Below the pieces are notes generated by a model. That model saw only the letters and a list, made by a program, of their open reading frames with translations, ran no database searches and was not told the DNA's origin. 64,000 nt of DNA from Piliocolobus tephrosceles (taxonomy: Eukaryota; Chordata; Mammalia; Primates; Cercopithecidae), in assembly GCF_002776525.5 (NCBI RefSeq), contig NC_045435.1, positions 122,591,071-122,655,070 on the forward strand, given 5' to 3'. Of this stretch, positions 20,100-32,902 are shown piece by piece (positions within the stretch are counted from its first letter, which is position 1; the number at the start of each line of letters is the position of its first letter). A program made the translations under genes and the position numbers.

Positions 20100-23000
20100 T
20101 AGAACAAAGATTAATTAGCATGATATCATTATTGGATTTATGCTGAAAATTTATAGAAGCTATCTGCCATCCCCATATTTGCTATTTGGTTTAGTGTGTA
20201 GTCAAATGCTATAAATGCTACCGAATTTAAAAGGTAGGAAATAGTAGTTTATGAATAACGGCTGTATTGACTAGATTAAATAAAAATTCCTTCAAAGTAG
20301 ATTTGTTTTTCCAATTCTGAACTCCAAGTGCCTTATACATAGTAGCATTCAGAATGTATTAACTGAAGTAATAAGTCAACAACTTTATGGAGTAAATTTT
20401 TATTAAATATGCATCTCCCTTGATGTAGTTTGTGATTACATAGTGTAATCTGAAGACTCTTGCTAACTTTCTCCACCCTATTGCATAAAAGTAAACAATG
20501 ATGCCATCTTACTCTTCCACATGACTTCCATATCCAGTTATTAGTGGAGATGCTATTCTTTTGAGTGTTATGTAAAGAAACTAAGAGCATTGTCTACAGA
20601 GTTAACTGATAAATTGCACAGGTACTTTCTAGAAGTGAAGACGCTTTCAGGCTAGTGTTTTATATCCAAATTATTATGTAACACTATATGTGACAGTAAT
20701 TCAATATTCTTTAAAAATGAAAATCCTTAATTGAATAGAGATAAATTTTACTCTAGATATAGAAAGGAGAGCAGCAGTGACAAACCCTGGGTAGCTGCTA
20801 TTCATGGCATGCCTCAGAGTAATTTAAGAATGACTGGAGTAATACAAATTAAAAAGAGATACCAAAATCTTTTCACTACAAAACATTTCCTGTGATGTGA
20901 TGGTTTTCTCTAATTAGTAATATTATTAAAGAAACCTAGGAGAATTTTAAGTAAATCCCCATGTACAGATATCGAAGGTCAGGAAATCACTTATTTACAT
21001 CTATTCTTATTTGTGTTTCAAGGTTTTAGGTATACTTTTAAGAAAATATCTTGATATTCTGTCTGACGGGTAGGGCTTTTTAGAGAAAATTTAGTATTCT
21101 AACAAGACATTTGTCTTTGCTTAAGGTCATCCTTACAACTTTGAAGAGAGAACATGCTGACAATTTATGAAGCAAATGTCGTCTAACTACCCATAGAATA
21201 GGGCAAACTTACATTACCTGTCAAAGCTACACTGAGAAATGGCAGAAAAGGACAACAGTACCGACAGTGTATCTATACTCTTGTTATTACTTTCCCCTAT
21301 GCTGAATATGCTGCTAGAGAGTTAGCAATAATCAGACTACTTCCCTAAATGGAAAATTAACAATGATGATTCTAACAAAGATGAATAGGTTGCTATTTCA
21401 ATTATTTTGGGGAAAAAACAAAAACAAAAACATAGTCTTAAGGTATATCAATTGTAGTCATGAATCACATAATCCAATTGGAAAAAACACATTGAAGCAT
21501 ATCTTCAGAATAAGGACAGTTATTACAAATGCCCAGAACAGTATTTGGGTTGTTCAATAAATAAATTTGATTTAATTGAATAACTGAATCTACTTAAAAT
21601 TGAATGGGTTGCCTTGAGTGTTAGTAAGGTTTTTTGTTACCACAATTATCTTATTATTGAAGATAATAATATCCAATGATATTGAGTATCCAATAGAAAC
21701 TCTGGGTAACTATCTTTAATGTATGAAGTATAAAAAAGATTCCTTCACTTAGTGTGAATTTGAACTAGATTGCCTGCCCAATCGTTTCTTATTCTAAGAA
21801 TTACAGTATTAGTCTAATTAGTCTAGTAAGAGCCTAATAATTATGACGACACATGAGAATTTAACCAGATGAGATATTGTGCTCTGAATATATGAACAGA
21901 ATGATAATACAGAGAGGGTGTGTGTGTACATATATGTACCCATTTTACTTATGATGACATTCATATCTATATAGTTAAGCCCAACTTTCATGTACCATTG
22001 GATAGTAAAGAATAGATAATTAAGTTCACTTACAGATGATTAAAAGCTGACTCTCTATGAATCAAAACTATTTGAATTAGATGATTTGTTAGAAAACACG
22101 TATTCCAATTGTGTAATCTTGTGATGGAGAAAATGATGTGCAGAGGGCATGTGCCATCTTCAAGCCTCCACTCTAATACGGACCACTGGTTCAGTGCTAT
22201 TTCCTTTTTAAATAGTATTATACTAATGTGTCCAATACATTTTTATTACCTATTCTAGATTTTGTGTTTTGGATTTTGAATGAGTAGATCTTTTCATTTT
22301 TGGAAACCACATTTTTCACTTAAAATATCACATGCTGTCATAAGTATATTTTTATTTTGATGAAATGAAGTAAGAGGAAATGGTAAATAAAAAGGATTAT
22401 TATTCATAAGTTTAACTAAATGGAAAATGAATATCCAATAATAATCTTGAGCTACTTGAATTCAGCAGTATAAGAGGCCAACTTGCAGATTACAAATGTG
22501 ATTAGATTCAGCAACGTTGCAGGTATTAAAAATTTTAGTGATTGCATGACGATGGAAGAAATCTTAATATCTATTAAAATTATGTGTGAAAAAAATTCTA
22601 ATAGCTAAATGCACGTTGCAATTAAGGTACAACAAATCACAATTCCTCAAAACCAACGCAAGAAAAGAAGAAATATTAATTCATTAAGTATCAAGTTGTG
22701 AACATTGCCAGACTAAACATGAATGGAATCTCTTATATCTACTGCCTAAATTAACCAAACAAGGTTAGCTATGTATCTAATAAGGTTCCACAAATCTTAT
22801 TGAAGTTTATCATATTGGAAAGTGACATTTGAAGGTTGTAACAACTTGGAAATGACTCAGCCATTTTATCTCATCTGTTATTTATCTGGATTTCACACTA
22901 TCTTTAGCTTGACTATATTACAGATATCCTGATGATCTCTTAACCTTCCCTAGTCAGGAAGAATTTTCTCTTAAACTTTAAAAAATTTTGTCACAGAGGC

Positions 23001-23289
23001 ATCTCTCTGTGTCTGTCTCTGTCTCTCTCTGTCTCTGGTTTATTGGTATATGAGATGGACCGACATAACACGCTGAAGATCAGTCACAAGAGGCAGTGGT
23101 ATAAGTGGTTGCCAAATCAGCATCAAAATGAAGTACAGCTACGTTAACAAACACAAAAGAAGTGAAACCAGACTGAGGCTTATATGTAAAATCAAAAGGG
23201 CAAAGAGCTAAAACATACCAATGAGGAATTGAATGAAAAGTTTCCCTAGAGGAATAATTCTAACTTATATTTATGTAATTTTGTAGCAT
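20100..23289. other. Long intergenic stretch, largely single copy
   Basis: No gene is recognised. Two short patches look like L2 3' ends: 20316-20372 (AGTGCCTTATACATAGTAG...) and 21528-21590 (TGCCCAGAACAGTATTTGG ... TTCAATAAATAAATTTGAT). A CT/TG-rich patch lies at 23004-23040 and a short (GT)n at 21918-21928. The 85-codon minus-strand frame at 20333-20590 and the 65-codon frame at 21363-21560 show no domain. Confidence 0.5.
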
Positions 23290-23857
23290 TTATTCATTGC
23301 CTCTGGGGCTCCACTTCCCAACATGTATGTGACTCCAAAGCATAGTTAGTGGATCAAGGCTGTCAAAAGGGCTAAGGCTGACCAACACCTGCTGTTTGCA
23401 CTTCAAGTCCTCCTGATAGTGGCTACTCTACTGTGAAGCTCCATGCACGTTTAAACCAGTGCTGCAGAGATGCAACCTCATCTCAGTCTTCAGTGTGTGT
23501 CTGTCCCTTCTTGTCGTAGGCCCTCTCTCAAGTGCCCCTGAGCAGCATGAAAATCCACTAAGCACCCAGGACATGTGCAATTTTTAAGTGGGTGCTCCTA
23601 GCCCATGGGGATACTCTTGACCAATGGAGAACCAAAGCCAATAAACAAACAAATACTACCTCCTTTTGTACACCAGGTGGAAAGTTTGTGCCTTGCCCTC
23701 AGTAGCTTTCAGTAGTGGCCATCACAACATAATGCATCCTTCTTTCTCTGTCCATCATTTCCACTCCCTGTTTCACTTTCCAAATAAACTATCTCTATCT
23801 GCAACTCTTTTCCTCAGGGTCTACTTTGTGGTATCCCAAATTAAGACAGCCAATATT
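23290..23857 (+). mobile_element. ERVL-type LTR (MLT2/LTR33-like)
   Basis: The block is richer in G+C than its surroundings and has LTR features: an AATAAA-type signal (CAAATAAACTATCTC at 23780) about 70 bases before an end reading GGTCTACTTTGTGGTATCCC and AATTAAGACA, the usual close of ERVL LTRs. A second AATAAAC lies near 23640. The subfamily and left boundary are uncertain. Confidence 0.5.
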
Positions 23858-23996
23858 TATAACCCTACATCCCTAAGTGTGGTTAAGTTGTTCTGCAGTT
23901 GACTAGAGCCCCCTTGTCAACAACCTAATGATGAAAGCAGACCCAACTCTTTTCACCAGCGTATTGTCAAGGCAATATAATTTTTCAAGCATACTA

Positions 23997-24361
23997 TGTA
24001 TTAGTTTGTTTTCAAGCTGTTGATAAAGACATACCCAAGACTGGGTAATTTACAAAGAATAAAAAGGTTTAATGGACTTACAGTTCTAAGTGGCTGGGGA
24101 GGCCTCACAATCATAGCAGAAGGTAAAAAAAGCACATCTCAATGGTGGCAGGCAAGAGAGAATGAGAGCCAAGCAAAAGGCAGAAACCCCATATAAAACC
24201 ACCAGCTCTTGCAAGACTTACTCACTTCCACAAGAACAATGTGGGGAAGACTGCCCCTATGATTCAGTTATCTCCCACCAGGTCCCTCCCACAACATGTG
24301 GAAATTATGGGAGCTACAATTCAAGATGAGATTTGGGTGGGAAAACAACCAAACCATATCA
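23997..24361 (-). mobile_element. THE1-type MaLR solo LTR
   Basis: Antisense THE1 LTR, seen as TGTATTAGTTTGTTTTCAAGC, AAGACATACCCAAGACTGGG, CAGTTCTAAGTGGCTGGGGA, TCCCACCAGGTCCCTCCC and GATTTGGGTGGG ending at AACCATATCA. The length of about 365 bp equals a complete THE1 LTR. THE1 elements spread in the primate lineage before the split of apes and Old World monkeys. Confidence 0.93.
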
Positions 24362-25429
24362 CCATGACATGAAAAGTTTTGAAGTTTCTGATAAACTAAA
24401 CATATGATGGCTTGCTATTATTTATAAAACTCATAATTTACAAATCACTAAGCAAACCACAATTTATATAATTTCATTTCTGAAAATAAAATGCTCTTGG
24501 TTATTACTCTATCCAATTAAATCCATTACTAATTTAGAGGGTGATGTGGCTAACAGAGCAAGACAAAAATAAATTGAATGTATAAGGAGCATATTGACAA
24601 GGCATGAACATGAACAAGTGCACAAACCACAATGTAATTATGAAACATTTTGGAGTTTAGATGAAATGTGATTTAGTATTACCTAGTCATTACTGTGTAG
24701 AAAATCTCATCTGTGATTTTTGCATTGTATTTTGCATCATATTTTAAATTGTATTTTAAGATGAAAACACTCATTATTCTTATGGAAAAACAGCAAAACC
24801 TTATGGCATAACCACATTGTACCTTTCTATCTTGCTTTCACTTTTTATATGAACTAATGGTTTGAAAAGGTGACTCTCAAATACTCTAGAACTGCTACTG
24901 ACTTTCTTTAAAGTGATGTCTTCTTATACATGAAGTCCTATGAAAGTTTTATTTCAATGTATGAGTTGTTAAGACAATGTTTTAATACTCTATGAAAAGA
25001 TGACACTTTCACACAAGAAAAAGATATACACATAGGTAGTTACCGCTTCCTATACCTATCAATAAATTTTAACTATTCTTAAAATATATATTTTTCATTA
25101 AAAAAGCATATGTAAGGCACACGGTAGTCATTTTTGTTTAATTTATAAGATTTTATGAATAAATTTATAAATATTCACTTTTTTCTTCCCGTCCCCTTTT
25201 CCCCTGCATCATTTTTTTAATACGTTAGACTGTAATCCTTTTGATCTAAATTATGTTGCCAATAGAAATATATATATGCCATTTTTCATTATATTTACAA
25301 CCTGGTTTCCTATGACTCATTCTACTGTTTCTAGGATAGGTATACATATAGGCATATTCACTTATAATTAAAGGTGAAAAAAGATACATTTAATGCAAAT
25401 ATCTATTACAACAACCAGTTTTCATAAAG
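24362..25429. other. No gene or repeat recognised
   Basis: AT-rich DNA without repeat signatures that I can name. Confidence 0.5.
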
Positions 25430-25725
25430 ACACAGTAAGTAATTTAGACTTTTCAAGTGATATACACTCTTTTGCAAATACTCAAATTTGCTATCACAGT
25501 ATAAAAGCAGCCATAGATAATATATAAGCAAATTAGTGCACCTGTGTTCCAATAAAACTTTATTTACTAATACTGAAATGCCAATTTTGCATAATTTTCA
25601 CTTGTCAACATATTATCGTTTGATTTTTTTTTCAAACGTTTACAAGTGTAAAAATCATGGGCCACGTAAAAATTGGAGAAAGACAGAATTTGGTCCATGG
25701 GCCATAAGTTGTTGACTACTGTACA
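25430..25725 (+). mobile_element. Non-autonomous hAT-like DNA transposon, copy 2 (longer form)
   Basis: Same family as 19194-19405: AAAGCAGCCATAGATAATAT, CTGTGTTCCAATAAAACTTT, GAATTTGGTCCATGGGCC and TAAGTTGTTGACTACTG. It has an extra central part of about 100 bp after AAACTTTATTTAC, including CATAATTTTCACTTGTCAAC and GATTTTTTTTTCAAACG, which is absent from the first copy. The left part is decayed. Confidence 0.65.
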
Positions 25726-25757
25726 ATATGATAAATATAGATACAGATACACACGCA

Positions 25758-25770
25758 TTTGTGTGTGTGT

Positions 25771-25822
<52 letters not shown>
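25758..25822. repeat. (TG)n-(AG)n compound microsatellite
   Basis: An alternating GT run with one C interruption (25759-25802) passes directly into GTAGAGAGAG (25803-25822). Such purine-pyrimidine tracts are usually length-polymorphic. Confidence 0.95.
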
Positions 25823-26262
25823 GAACTAAAAATCTAGAAATAACAGTATATTTTGATCACGATTGCGTTTCTAGTGAATTCCTATAGCTTAGTGCATTGC
25901 CTAACATCTAAAAAATATATGTTAATGTGTTAACTATATATAAAAGAAGGAAATAACAAATGATTCTATTATTAATTACATCAGTGTTTCTATGAAAACA
26001 ATCACTAAGCTAGAAAATAAATTATTAGGTACAACTGTCAACAATAAGAAATTATTAGTAAAAAATCAAACCATTGAAGATAGCTAACTCTGTCAGAGTT
26101 TTTAAATTAAAGTAAAAAAAATTACTTTAACTTATCTATTTTTGTATACTATATTTGACATGAGTTTTATACATCTAAATATTTATATTTTGAGTATTTC
26201 TAAGTGAGCATTCTAGGATAAGAACATTTTTAATTGAGCGTCTTTATAGTTACGGTTAATAT
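25823..26262. other. No gene or repeat recognised
   Basis: AT-rich DNA; nothing supported. Confidence 0.5.
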
Positions 26263-26278
26263 AAATCCAAACATTCTT

Positions 26279-26555
26279 GGCCGGGTGCGTTGGCTTAACC
26301 TTTAATCTCAGCAATTTGGGAGGCCGAGGTGGGCGGACCACGAGGTCAGGAGATCCAGACCATCCTGGCTAATAAGGTGAAACCCCGTCTCTACTAAAAA
26401 TACAAAAAATAGCAGGCGTGGTGGCAGGCACCTGTAGTCCCAGCTACTCAGGAGGCTGAGGCAGGAGAATGGCGTGAACCCGTGAGGCAGAGCTTGCAGT
26501 GAGCTGAGATCCGGCCACTGCACTCCAGCCCGGCGACAGAGCGAGACTCCGTCTC

Positions 26556-26602
<47 letters not shown>
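26279..26602 (+). mobile_element. AluY
   Basis: A complete sense Alu with a poly-A tail of about 47 nt and a direct repeat AAATCCAAACATTCT at 26263-26277 and 26603-26617. It has GGCGTGAACCC rather than GGCGTAAACCC, and AGCAGGCGTGGTGG in the centre, so it is AluY of a different branch from the AluYR copies. CpG decay in the left arm shows it is older than them. Confidence 0.94.
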
Positions 26603-26608
<6 letters not shown>

Positions 26609-26617
26609 AAACATTCT

Positions 26618-27138
26618 CTTCTTTTTGCATTTAAACTTTTTCTCCATCTTCCCTATTTGTTATCATTTATGCTTTTATTTTGATTTATTTAGTTTTATTC
26701 TTTCAATATTCTTTTTAGACATAGTGACCCAAGCTGATTGCAATATTCTACATCCTAGTACCAACAACAAAAACGTATTAACTTAATCTTTCTGCATCAC
26801 TGTCATATAATTTCATTATTTTGTTTTATATTGAATTTTTTCTCAGAAACATTTTATGCTTTACCTGCTACTTAGATAAAATCTCAAATATCCCAATATA
26901 TTTTTTACTTGCATGCTTTCTTCAGCCTCTATGTTTACTTCCTTTAGGGTTTTTTTTTTTTTTTTTTTTTTTTTAATTTTTGGTTCTGTTTTTGTTGTTT
27001 TTATTTTTGGTACCTAAGTATATGGTAACTAGTAAACAATGGGAAATGATCCACAACATTCAGATGCATGGTTAATTTCCTTTATTTCTCAAATTAAATT
27101 CATTTTGGGGAGCTGCTGGCTAGGGTGGCAGAAAGCCT
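26618..27138. other. Intergenic with poly-T tract
   Basis: AT-rich DNA with a T tract at about 26950-26974. No gene or named repeat. Confidence 0.5.
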
Positions 27139-27148
27139 AATAGCTTTT

Positions 27149-27153
<5 letters not shown>

Positions 27154-27183
<30 letters not shown>

Positions 27184-27463
27184 AGGCAGAGTCTCGCTCT
27201 TTTGCCTGGGCTGGAGTGCAGTGGCCGGATCTCAGCTCACTGCAAGCTCCACCTCCCGGGTTTACGCCATTCTCCAGCCTCAGCCTCCCGAGTAGCTGGG
27301 ACTACAGGCGCCCGCCAACTCACCCGGCTAGTTTTTTGTATTTTTAGTAGAGACGGGGTTTCACCGTGTTAGCCAGGATGATCTCGATCTCCTGACCTCG
27401 TGATCCACCCGTCTCGGCCTCCCAAAGTGCTGGGATTACAGGCTTGAGCCACCGCGCCCGGCC
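27154..27463 (-). mobile_element. AluYR-type SINE
   Basis: Complete antisense Alu with a perfect 15-bp target-site duplication AATAGCTTTTTCTTT (27139-27153 and 27464-27478). GGGTTTACGCCATTCTCC and CCAACTCACCCGGCTAG mark the Old World monkey AluYR form. Minimal divergence; likely a young or lineage-specific insertion. Confidence 0.96.
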
Positions 27464-28288
27464 AATAGCTTTTTCTTTGACACCTCATCCACCCCTCATT
27501 TTCAATCTTAAGATTATTTCTTATAATCCATTTGCAAATAATCTTCACATTCCTAAAGACATACAGTCATTTCCATACACATGCAAAGATGGCTTTGGTT
27601 TTCAGTCAACCGATGGCTACTCTTACGTATAGCTATCAAAATGTGTTGCTGTTGAGCACTAAACTTTCCTAGTCTGACTGCTGCAGTCAAGATCCTGATG
27701 CAGTTCTATCTTGCTTGACCTGATCTAGGCAGAGTCTAGAGCAGTCTTTCAAAAGAAACAGATTCCAGTGGCAACTCCACTCATTCCTTGTCAGACTCAA
27801 CTTAGATTGTTCCCTGAGTTCCCAGGGAGATATTCCTTAGGTTTCAGTTCTTTCAAATGCATAATCCGCTAAGCTGCTTGGCACCTTAGAAGTGTATGTT
27901 TAGCTGTTCACCTTGCAAATTTACAACTATTACTGTTTTTACAAGCTTGGTGATCAAACTAAGGATCAGGGAGCTTTCTCTTTCTTATTATGAAACCCAA
28001 AGTGCTCTTTCACCTTGCCTCCTTTCTCAAAATGGTAGAGATCAACTGACTTCTTCATGAGGTTGAACACTATCAAAGATTCCAAAAAGAAAAAAAAGAT
28101 AACTTTCCAGGACTTATTTACTACAAGCAAAAAGAATAAAACAGCAAACAAGGAACAAATATGCATAACTTGAGTTGTGTTTCACTAAAATATCCACTAT
28201 ATTAATTGTTAATAAGTGCTGATTGAATGATTGAAATTTCTAAAAGTAAAAGTCACTGCTAGATTTCAGACCATCTATATTTAAGAAG

Positions 28289-28370
28289 TAAATGTGAGAC
28301 ATTAAATATAGCATATAAATCATATATTTAAAGGTATATATAATATTAAATAGTTAATGTCTCACATTTA
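28289..28370. repeat. 17-bp perfect inverted repeat (hairpin)
   Basis: TAAATGTGAGACATTAA (28289-28305) and its exact complement TTAATGTCTCACATTTA (28354-28370) flank 48 bp of AT-rich DNA that is itself partly self-complementary. It may be an old miniature transposon or a chance hairpin. Confidence 0.9.
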
Positions 28371-28383
28371 ATTATATAAAATA

Positions 28384-28438
28384 CGTGTGTGTATGTGTGT
28401 GTGTATATATACATATGTGTGTGTGTGTACATATATAT
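28384..28438. repeat. (TG)n/(TA)n simple repeat
   Basis: Mixed alternating GT and AT runs, interrupted by ACATAT words. Confidence 0.9.
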
Positions 28439-28689
28439 AGTTAATTTTACAAAACTACAGGAAAAAAATTTCCATGTCAGAAATTCCTACATGGTTATAG
28501 TGAGAACTGCTGTGAAACTAGACTCTTTTTCAGAAGTATACCTTGTGACAACTGCAGAAATGAAACTTATTAGCATTCATAAAAGCTATAGAAAGTTTTA
28601 ATCGAGTTTATGATTTAGTCCAAAGCACACTTATTTAAATATGACTGTCAATAAGTTACAAAAATAATGATGAATACATTTAATTTTTT

Positions 28690-28870
28690 TTAAAAATTGT
28701 TTCAATTTTTATGGGCACATAGTAGATGGATATATTTATGGGTTGCATTAAATATTTTGATACGGGCATACAATGCATAATAATCATATCAGGGTAACAT
28801 CTTACTTTATAGACTTTTAATTCACATTTATAAGCTTCATACTTTTTATGCTTTCTTATATTCAGTTTCC
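28690..28870 (-). mobile_element. L1MA/L1MB-type 3' end fragment
   Basis: TTTATGGGCACATAGTAGAT, TTTATGGGTTGCATTAAAT, TTTTGATACGGGCATACAAT and TAATAATCATATCAGGGTAA are the antisense 3'UTR signature of L1MA/L1MB elements. It stops abruptly before the next, older L1 piece. Confidence 0.7.
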
Positions 28871-28914
28871 ATTCCGTGTATGATGAAGATCTATTCTTAT
28901 TTCATAACTTCCAT

Positions 28915-30560
28915 TTTTTCAGTTTTTTATTGAGATGTATATAAAACAGAAAAGCGCATAGAAATAAATATACAGCACAATGCATTTTCCCCAAAATGAA
29001 GACATCTGTGTAATTAGCACTCAAATTAAGAAGAAACATTATCTACTTCTTAGAAGAGGTCTCATGCTCCTTTCACTCAATAACCCCCTCACATTGAAGA
29101 TACTCACTTTCTTTACTTCTAACCTATAAAATAGTTTGGACTGTTTTATACTTTATGTAAATAGAATCATGCAGTGCAATCATTTAAGTTTGGATTCTTT
29201 CATCTGATTTTATGTTTATAAAATCTATCTCTCTTTTTTTTTTTTTTCAGGTAGTGCTATATCATTTGTACTCATTGTTGCATAATATTCCACTTCATTA
29301 ATGTACCATAATTTATTTATTCTTTCTCCTAATAATCATACACAATTAGTTGAAACTTTAGGGTTAATAAAAATAATGCTGTTACAAATATTTCAATACA
29401 TGTTGTTTGGTGAATATACATAGGCATAACTATTGGGTGTATACCTAAGAATAAACTGCTAGGTCATATGGTATGCATTTGTTCATATTTAACAGATATC
29501 ACCAAACACTTTTTAAAAGTGTTTGTGTCAACATATATTCCTATCAATATTACATGATAGTGTTGGTTGGCTCACATTATGTTCTGCTTTCCCATTACCT
29601 TGAAGTGCATGCAGTGGTATCAGGTCGTGGCTTTAATTTGCATTTATCTGAAGACTAATGAAATTGCAGAATTTTTCAGATGTTTATTGGCCATTTGTAT
29701 ATCTTCTTTTATCAAGCTATCCATTCAAGTGTTTTGTGCATTTCTTTCCATCGAGTTATCTGTGTTTTTATTAATTTGTGGCTCTTTATATGTATATAAT
29801 GAGTTCTTTGAAGGATGTATATGTTGTTAATATTTTCTCCCAATTAGTAGATTACCATTTTTTCTCTTAATGGTATATTTTGTTAAATGTAAGTTTATTA
29901 ATTTTAATAAAGCTTAGTTTAGCTTTCTTCCATCATTGTCATAAATTTTGTGTTGTTTCAAAAAAGTCTGCTCTTCCAAGGTAACTGAGAGTTTCTCCTA
30001 CATTTTCAATTAAAAATTTTATTGTTTTACTTGTTGTTTAAATTTTCAATTCATCCTAAAATGACTTCCGTGTATGATGTGAGGGTAATGGGTCAAGAGA
30101 CTTTTTCAAAAATACCGTCTTCTCTTCTTTTTTTCTGAGACGGAATTTAACTCTTGTCACCCAGGCTGGAGTACAATGGCGCGATCTTGACTTACTGCAA
30201 CCTGTGCCTCCCGGGTTCAAGTGATTCTCCGCCTCAGCCTCCCGAGTAGCTGAGATTACAGGCGTCCGCCACCAAGCCCAGCTAATTTGTGTATTTTTTT
30301 TTTTTTTTTTTTTTTTTAGTATAGACGAGGTTTCATAATGTTGGTCAGGCTGGTCTCGAACTCCCGACCTCAGGTGATCCACCCACTTCGACCTCTCAAA
30401 GTGCTGGGATTATAGGTGTGAACCACTGCACCCAGCCCATCTTCTCCTCTTTACACGGTATTATTGTCTTTGGGATAAATAAGGTGACCACAGAAGTATG
30501 GTGTGTTTTTGGACTCTTTCTTCTGTTTCATTGGCCACTTTGTCGCTCTTTAAACTAGCA
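28915..30560 (-). mobile_element. Old L1M-type LINE (MC/MD/ME-like), split by an Alu
   Basis: Antisense sequence of an old L1: TTTATTGAGATGTATATAAAAC at the 3' end, then AAATAGAATCATGCAGTGC, TGCATAATATTCCACTTC, GGTGTATACCTAAGAATAAACTG, GGTCATATGGTATGC, TTGGCCATTTGTATATCTTC and, after the Alu at 30128-30438, TTGGGATAAATAAGG and ATTGGCCACTTTGTC. It covers the 3'UTR and ORF2 C-terminal region with no open frame. Confidence 0.8.
30128..30438 (-). mobile_element. AluS in an L1M, with internal poly-T
   Basis: Antisense Alu flanked by imperfect repeats GTCTTCTCTTCTT and ATCTTCTCCTCTT. The central A-rich linker has grown to a T run of about 24 nt (30294-30317) on this strand. Divergence fits AluS. 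It splits the older L1M. Confidence 0.9.
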
Positions 30561-32650
30561 CAAAATTATCATAACAATGATATATTCTGATGTCATTTTA
30601 TATAAGAAAATATGATAGTTATAACTTAATAATTATAATTAAACAGAATTCCATATTTAAAATGTAAAAATGTTTATTGTATATTGTTTTTAACTTTTAT
30701 ATAAACCGCTATGTAACTATAGATTATTTTAAAGTCATAAAATGTAGAGTAAAAATACTATTCTAAACCAAACTGCAAGTATACAATGTTCTATTTTTAA
30801 GCTTAATCTTTTAGAAATGACTTCTATTCTGTAATTTTTGACATGAGATATTACAAGTTTGTATTGTCCTTTCCCTGTCTCAATTTTAGAAGTAGCCATT
30901 TCTTCAAGGAGATCTGGTTCCTTTTAGTGGGAAATGAATTCAGAAACCAAGATTTCAGCACTTACTTTATTGCTGCTTGGTACTCTGTGGCCTTTTTACT
31001 GGGTAAAATGGGGACAAAGATATGTGCGCGTGCATGTGTGTGTGCAGCCGTATACTGCATAGATGAACATATGTGTACATAATTATGAATGATACATATG
31101 TATGTGTATGTAAATATGTATGTAATATATAAATATCTATATATCTATTTTAAATATATTTTATATATGTATATATGTGTGTGTGTCTATATTAGTTTAC
31201 ACTAATAACTTCAATTCTATCCCATCACCACAATATTCATTCTAGATTCCCTCCTTTCCAAACTTGTAATTGTTTTATCTAACATTGAGAAATCTATCTA
31301 CTAATTATTTCTCAATCTCCTATACATAACCAACATTTTGACACCAACAGCTTACACTATATTTGTCCTGCTTCCTCACACGGACCTTAAGACTCACCAG
31401 GCCTCCTTCTATGCTTGTTTGTTTAATTACTTTTTGAAGACATTATTAAAGAAAGGAGGAAGGAAGGAAATAAAGAGAAAAAATCATATTTTTCTTTGAA
31501 CAAATGTTGAAAGACAAATCTAATTTTGCTTCATGACACAATTAATGATGGAAGGAAAAAGACGAAAAGAGAAAGAAACTGATGTAATCTATTTCTATTT
31601 CATGGAAACGAATAATGTCTTTCTCCTGGTCTTTATTTTGTAATATTACTGTTGCTCTTGTTAACAGGCATCATAAGTATTATCAGTGGTCACATTTTAA
31701 TCTTGATTTTATCCTATTTTATTAAAGACTATCACACATTTATCAACATCCAAATCTTAATTTATTAAAAGATAGACCATACTCTTATCTTTTATAAGAC
31801 TCTGAAATAGAAGTTGAAAAATTGAAATATGGCTTAGTGTTATTTTCTTGTAATATGAAGCTGGAAATAATTACTAAGCTTCAAGCTTGTAAGAGCACAT
31901 TGCACTTTTTTAAACAACTTGCTTTATTTCATTTCGAAAATCATCATCTTTGTCACTATTATTAGAAAATTAAGTTATTTATTATTTCAGAAATTATATT
32001 TAAATATAAGTAGGACATTGCTGAAACAGAGTACCAGACTTCAAACAGCTTTTTCTCTGCTCAAGTCATGCAATTATTAGTTAGGTTGGTGCTAGCTGTG
32101 TAACAGATTGATTCCAAAGTGTATCATGGTTCAAACATAGTACTTTTTTAAACAAATTATTTTTCCAAGACGAGTTTCTCTAGTCAGCAATAGGACTTTC
32201 TCCCCATAATCACTTAAACTTACAGAGCTTCTCCAAGCTTCAAAATGTGGCTTACAAGTTCACCAACCATGATAGCCTCCTCTGGATCAGTCAGAAAGAA
32301 GATAGATGGAGGGTATATGATACACTTCTATGGGACAAGCTTGGAAGTCACTGATCTCCTTTTCTCTGCTCTTTTTTGGCTGCCTAGAACTCTGTCACAC
32401 AGTGACAAGTAAAAGCAAGGAAAGCTAGAAAATATAGTGTTGATGTATGCCCAGGGAAGGGGAAATTGATTCTGATAAATAGCTATCAACAGCTACGATA
32501 GCAATGTATCAAATGTATAAAAGGAAGACTTCTGTGGTTGAAACATGAAAGTGAACCCAGTACTACCCAGTAGACATTTTTCTCAGCCCCTTTAAAAAAC
32601 AGCCAAAATAACAACAAAAGCCTTTTCCAAACTCTTGGTTTTCTTAGATC
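30561..32650. other. Intergenic, mostly single copy
   Basis: No gene is recognised. TG- and TA-rich tracts occupy about 31023-31190, and a GGAAGGAAGG-type purine patch lies at 31452-31472. The 79-codon frame at 30843-31082 ends in the simple repeat and has no domain signature. Confidence 0.5.
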
Positions 32651-32902
32651 ACTATTTGAAAATTATTACATTAAAAACATACACATTTACTCAGCAATCC
32701 CATTCAGGGAACACTATCATATAGAAATAAAAATGTAATTCAAAAGCAATTTCATTATGAATGTACCCATTGATTCAGCAATCACATTTCTGGGACTCCA
32801 TATTATAGAAATAAAAGTATATTTTTAAAACTATTGCATTAAACATGTACTCATTGTCTCAGCAATTCAATTCCTGGCACTCTGCATCAAAAAATAAAAG
32901 AA
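32651..32902 (+). repeat. 84-bp tandem repeat, three diverged units
   Basis: The word TCAGCAAT recurs at 32691, 32775 and 32859, exactly 84 bp apart each time, and each unit continues with a TC/CATTC-type block, then AGAAATAAAA or its variant. Units are roughly 32651-32734, 32735-32818 and 32819-32902. The unit resembles the CAGCAATTCCA...AGAAATAAAA part of old L1/HAL1 ORF2-like sequence. Confidence 0.85.

Larger units (their letters stand above)
27479..28689. other. Intergenic; hairpin and dinucleotide repeat inside
   Basis: No gene is recognised. The stretch holds the inverted repeat at 28289-28370 and a TG/TA tract at 28384-28438, listed separately. A minus-strand frame at 27966-28166 has no domain signature. 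Confidence 0.5.

Noticed and set aside
32080..32100. TTAGTTAGGTTGGTGC resembling a MADE1/mariner terminus
   Set aside because: Only one terminus-like word; no inverted partner within 80 bp.
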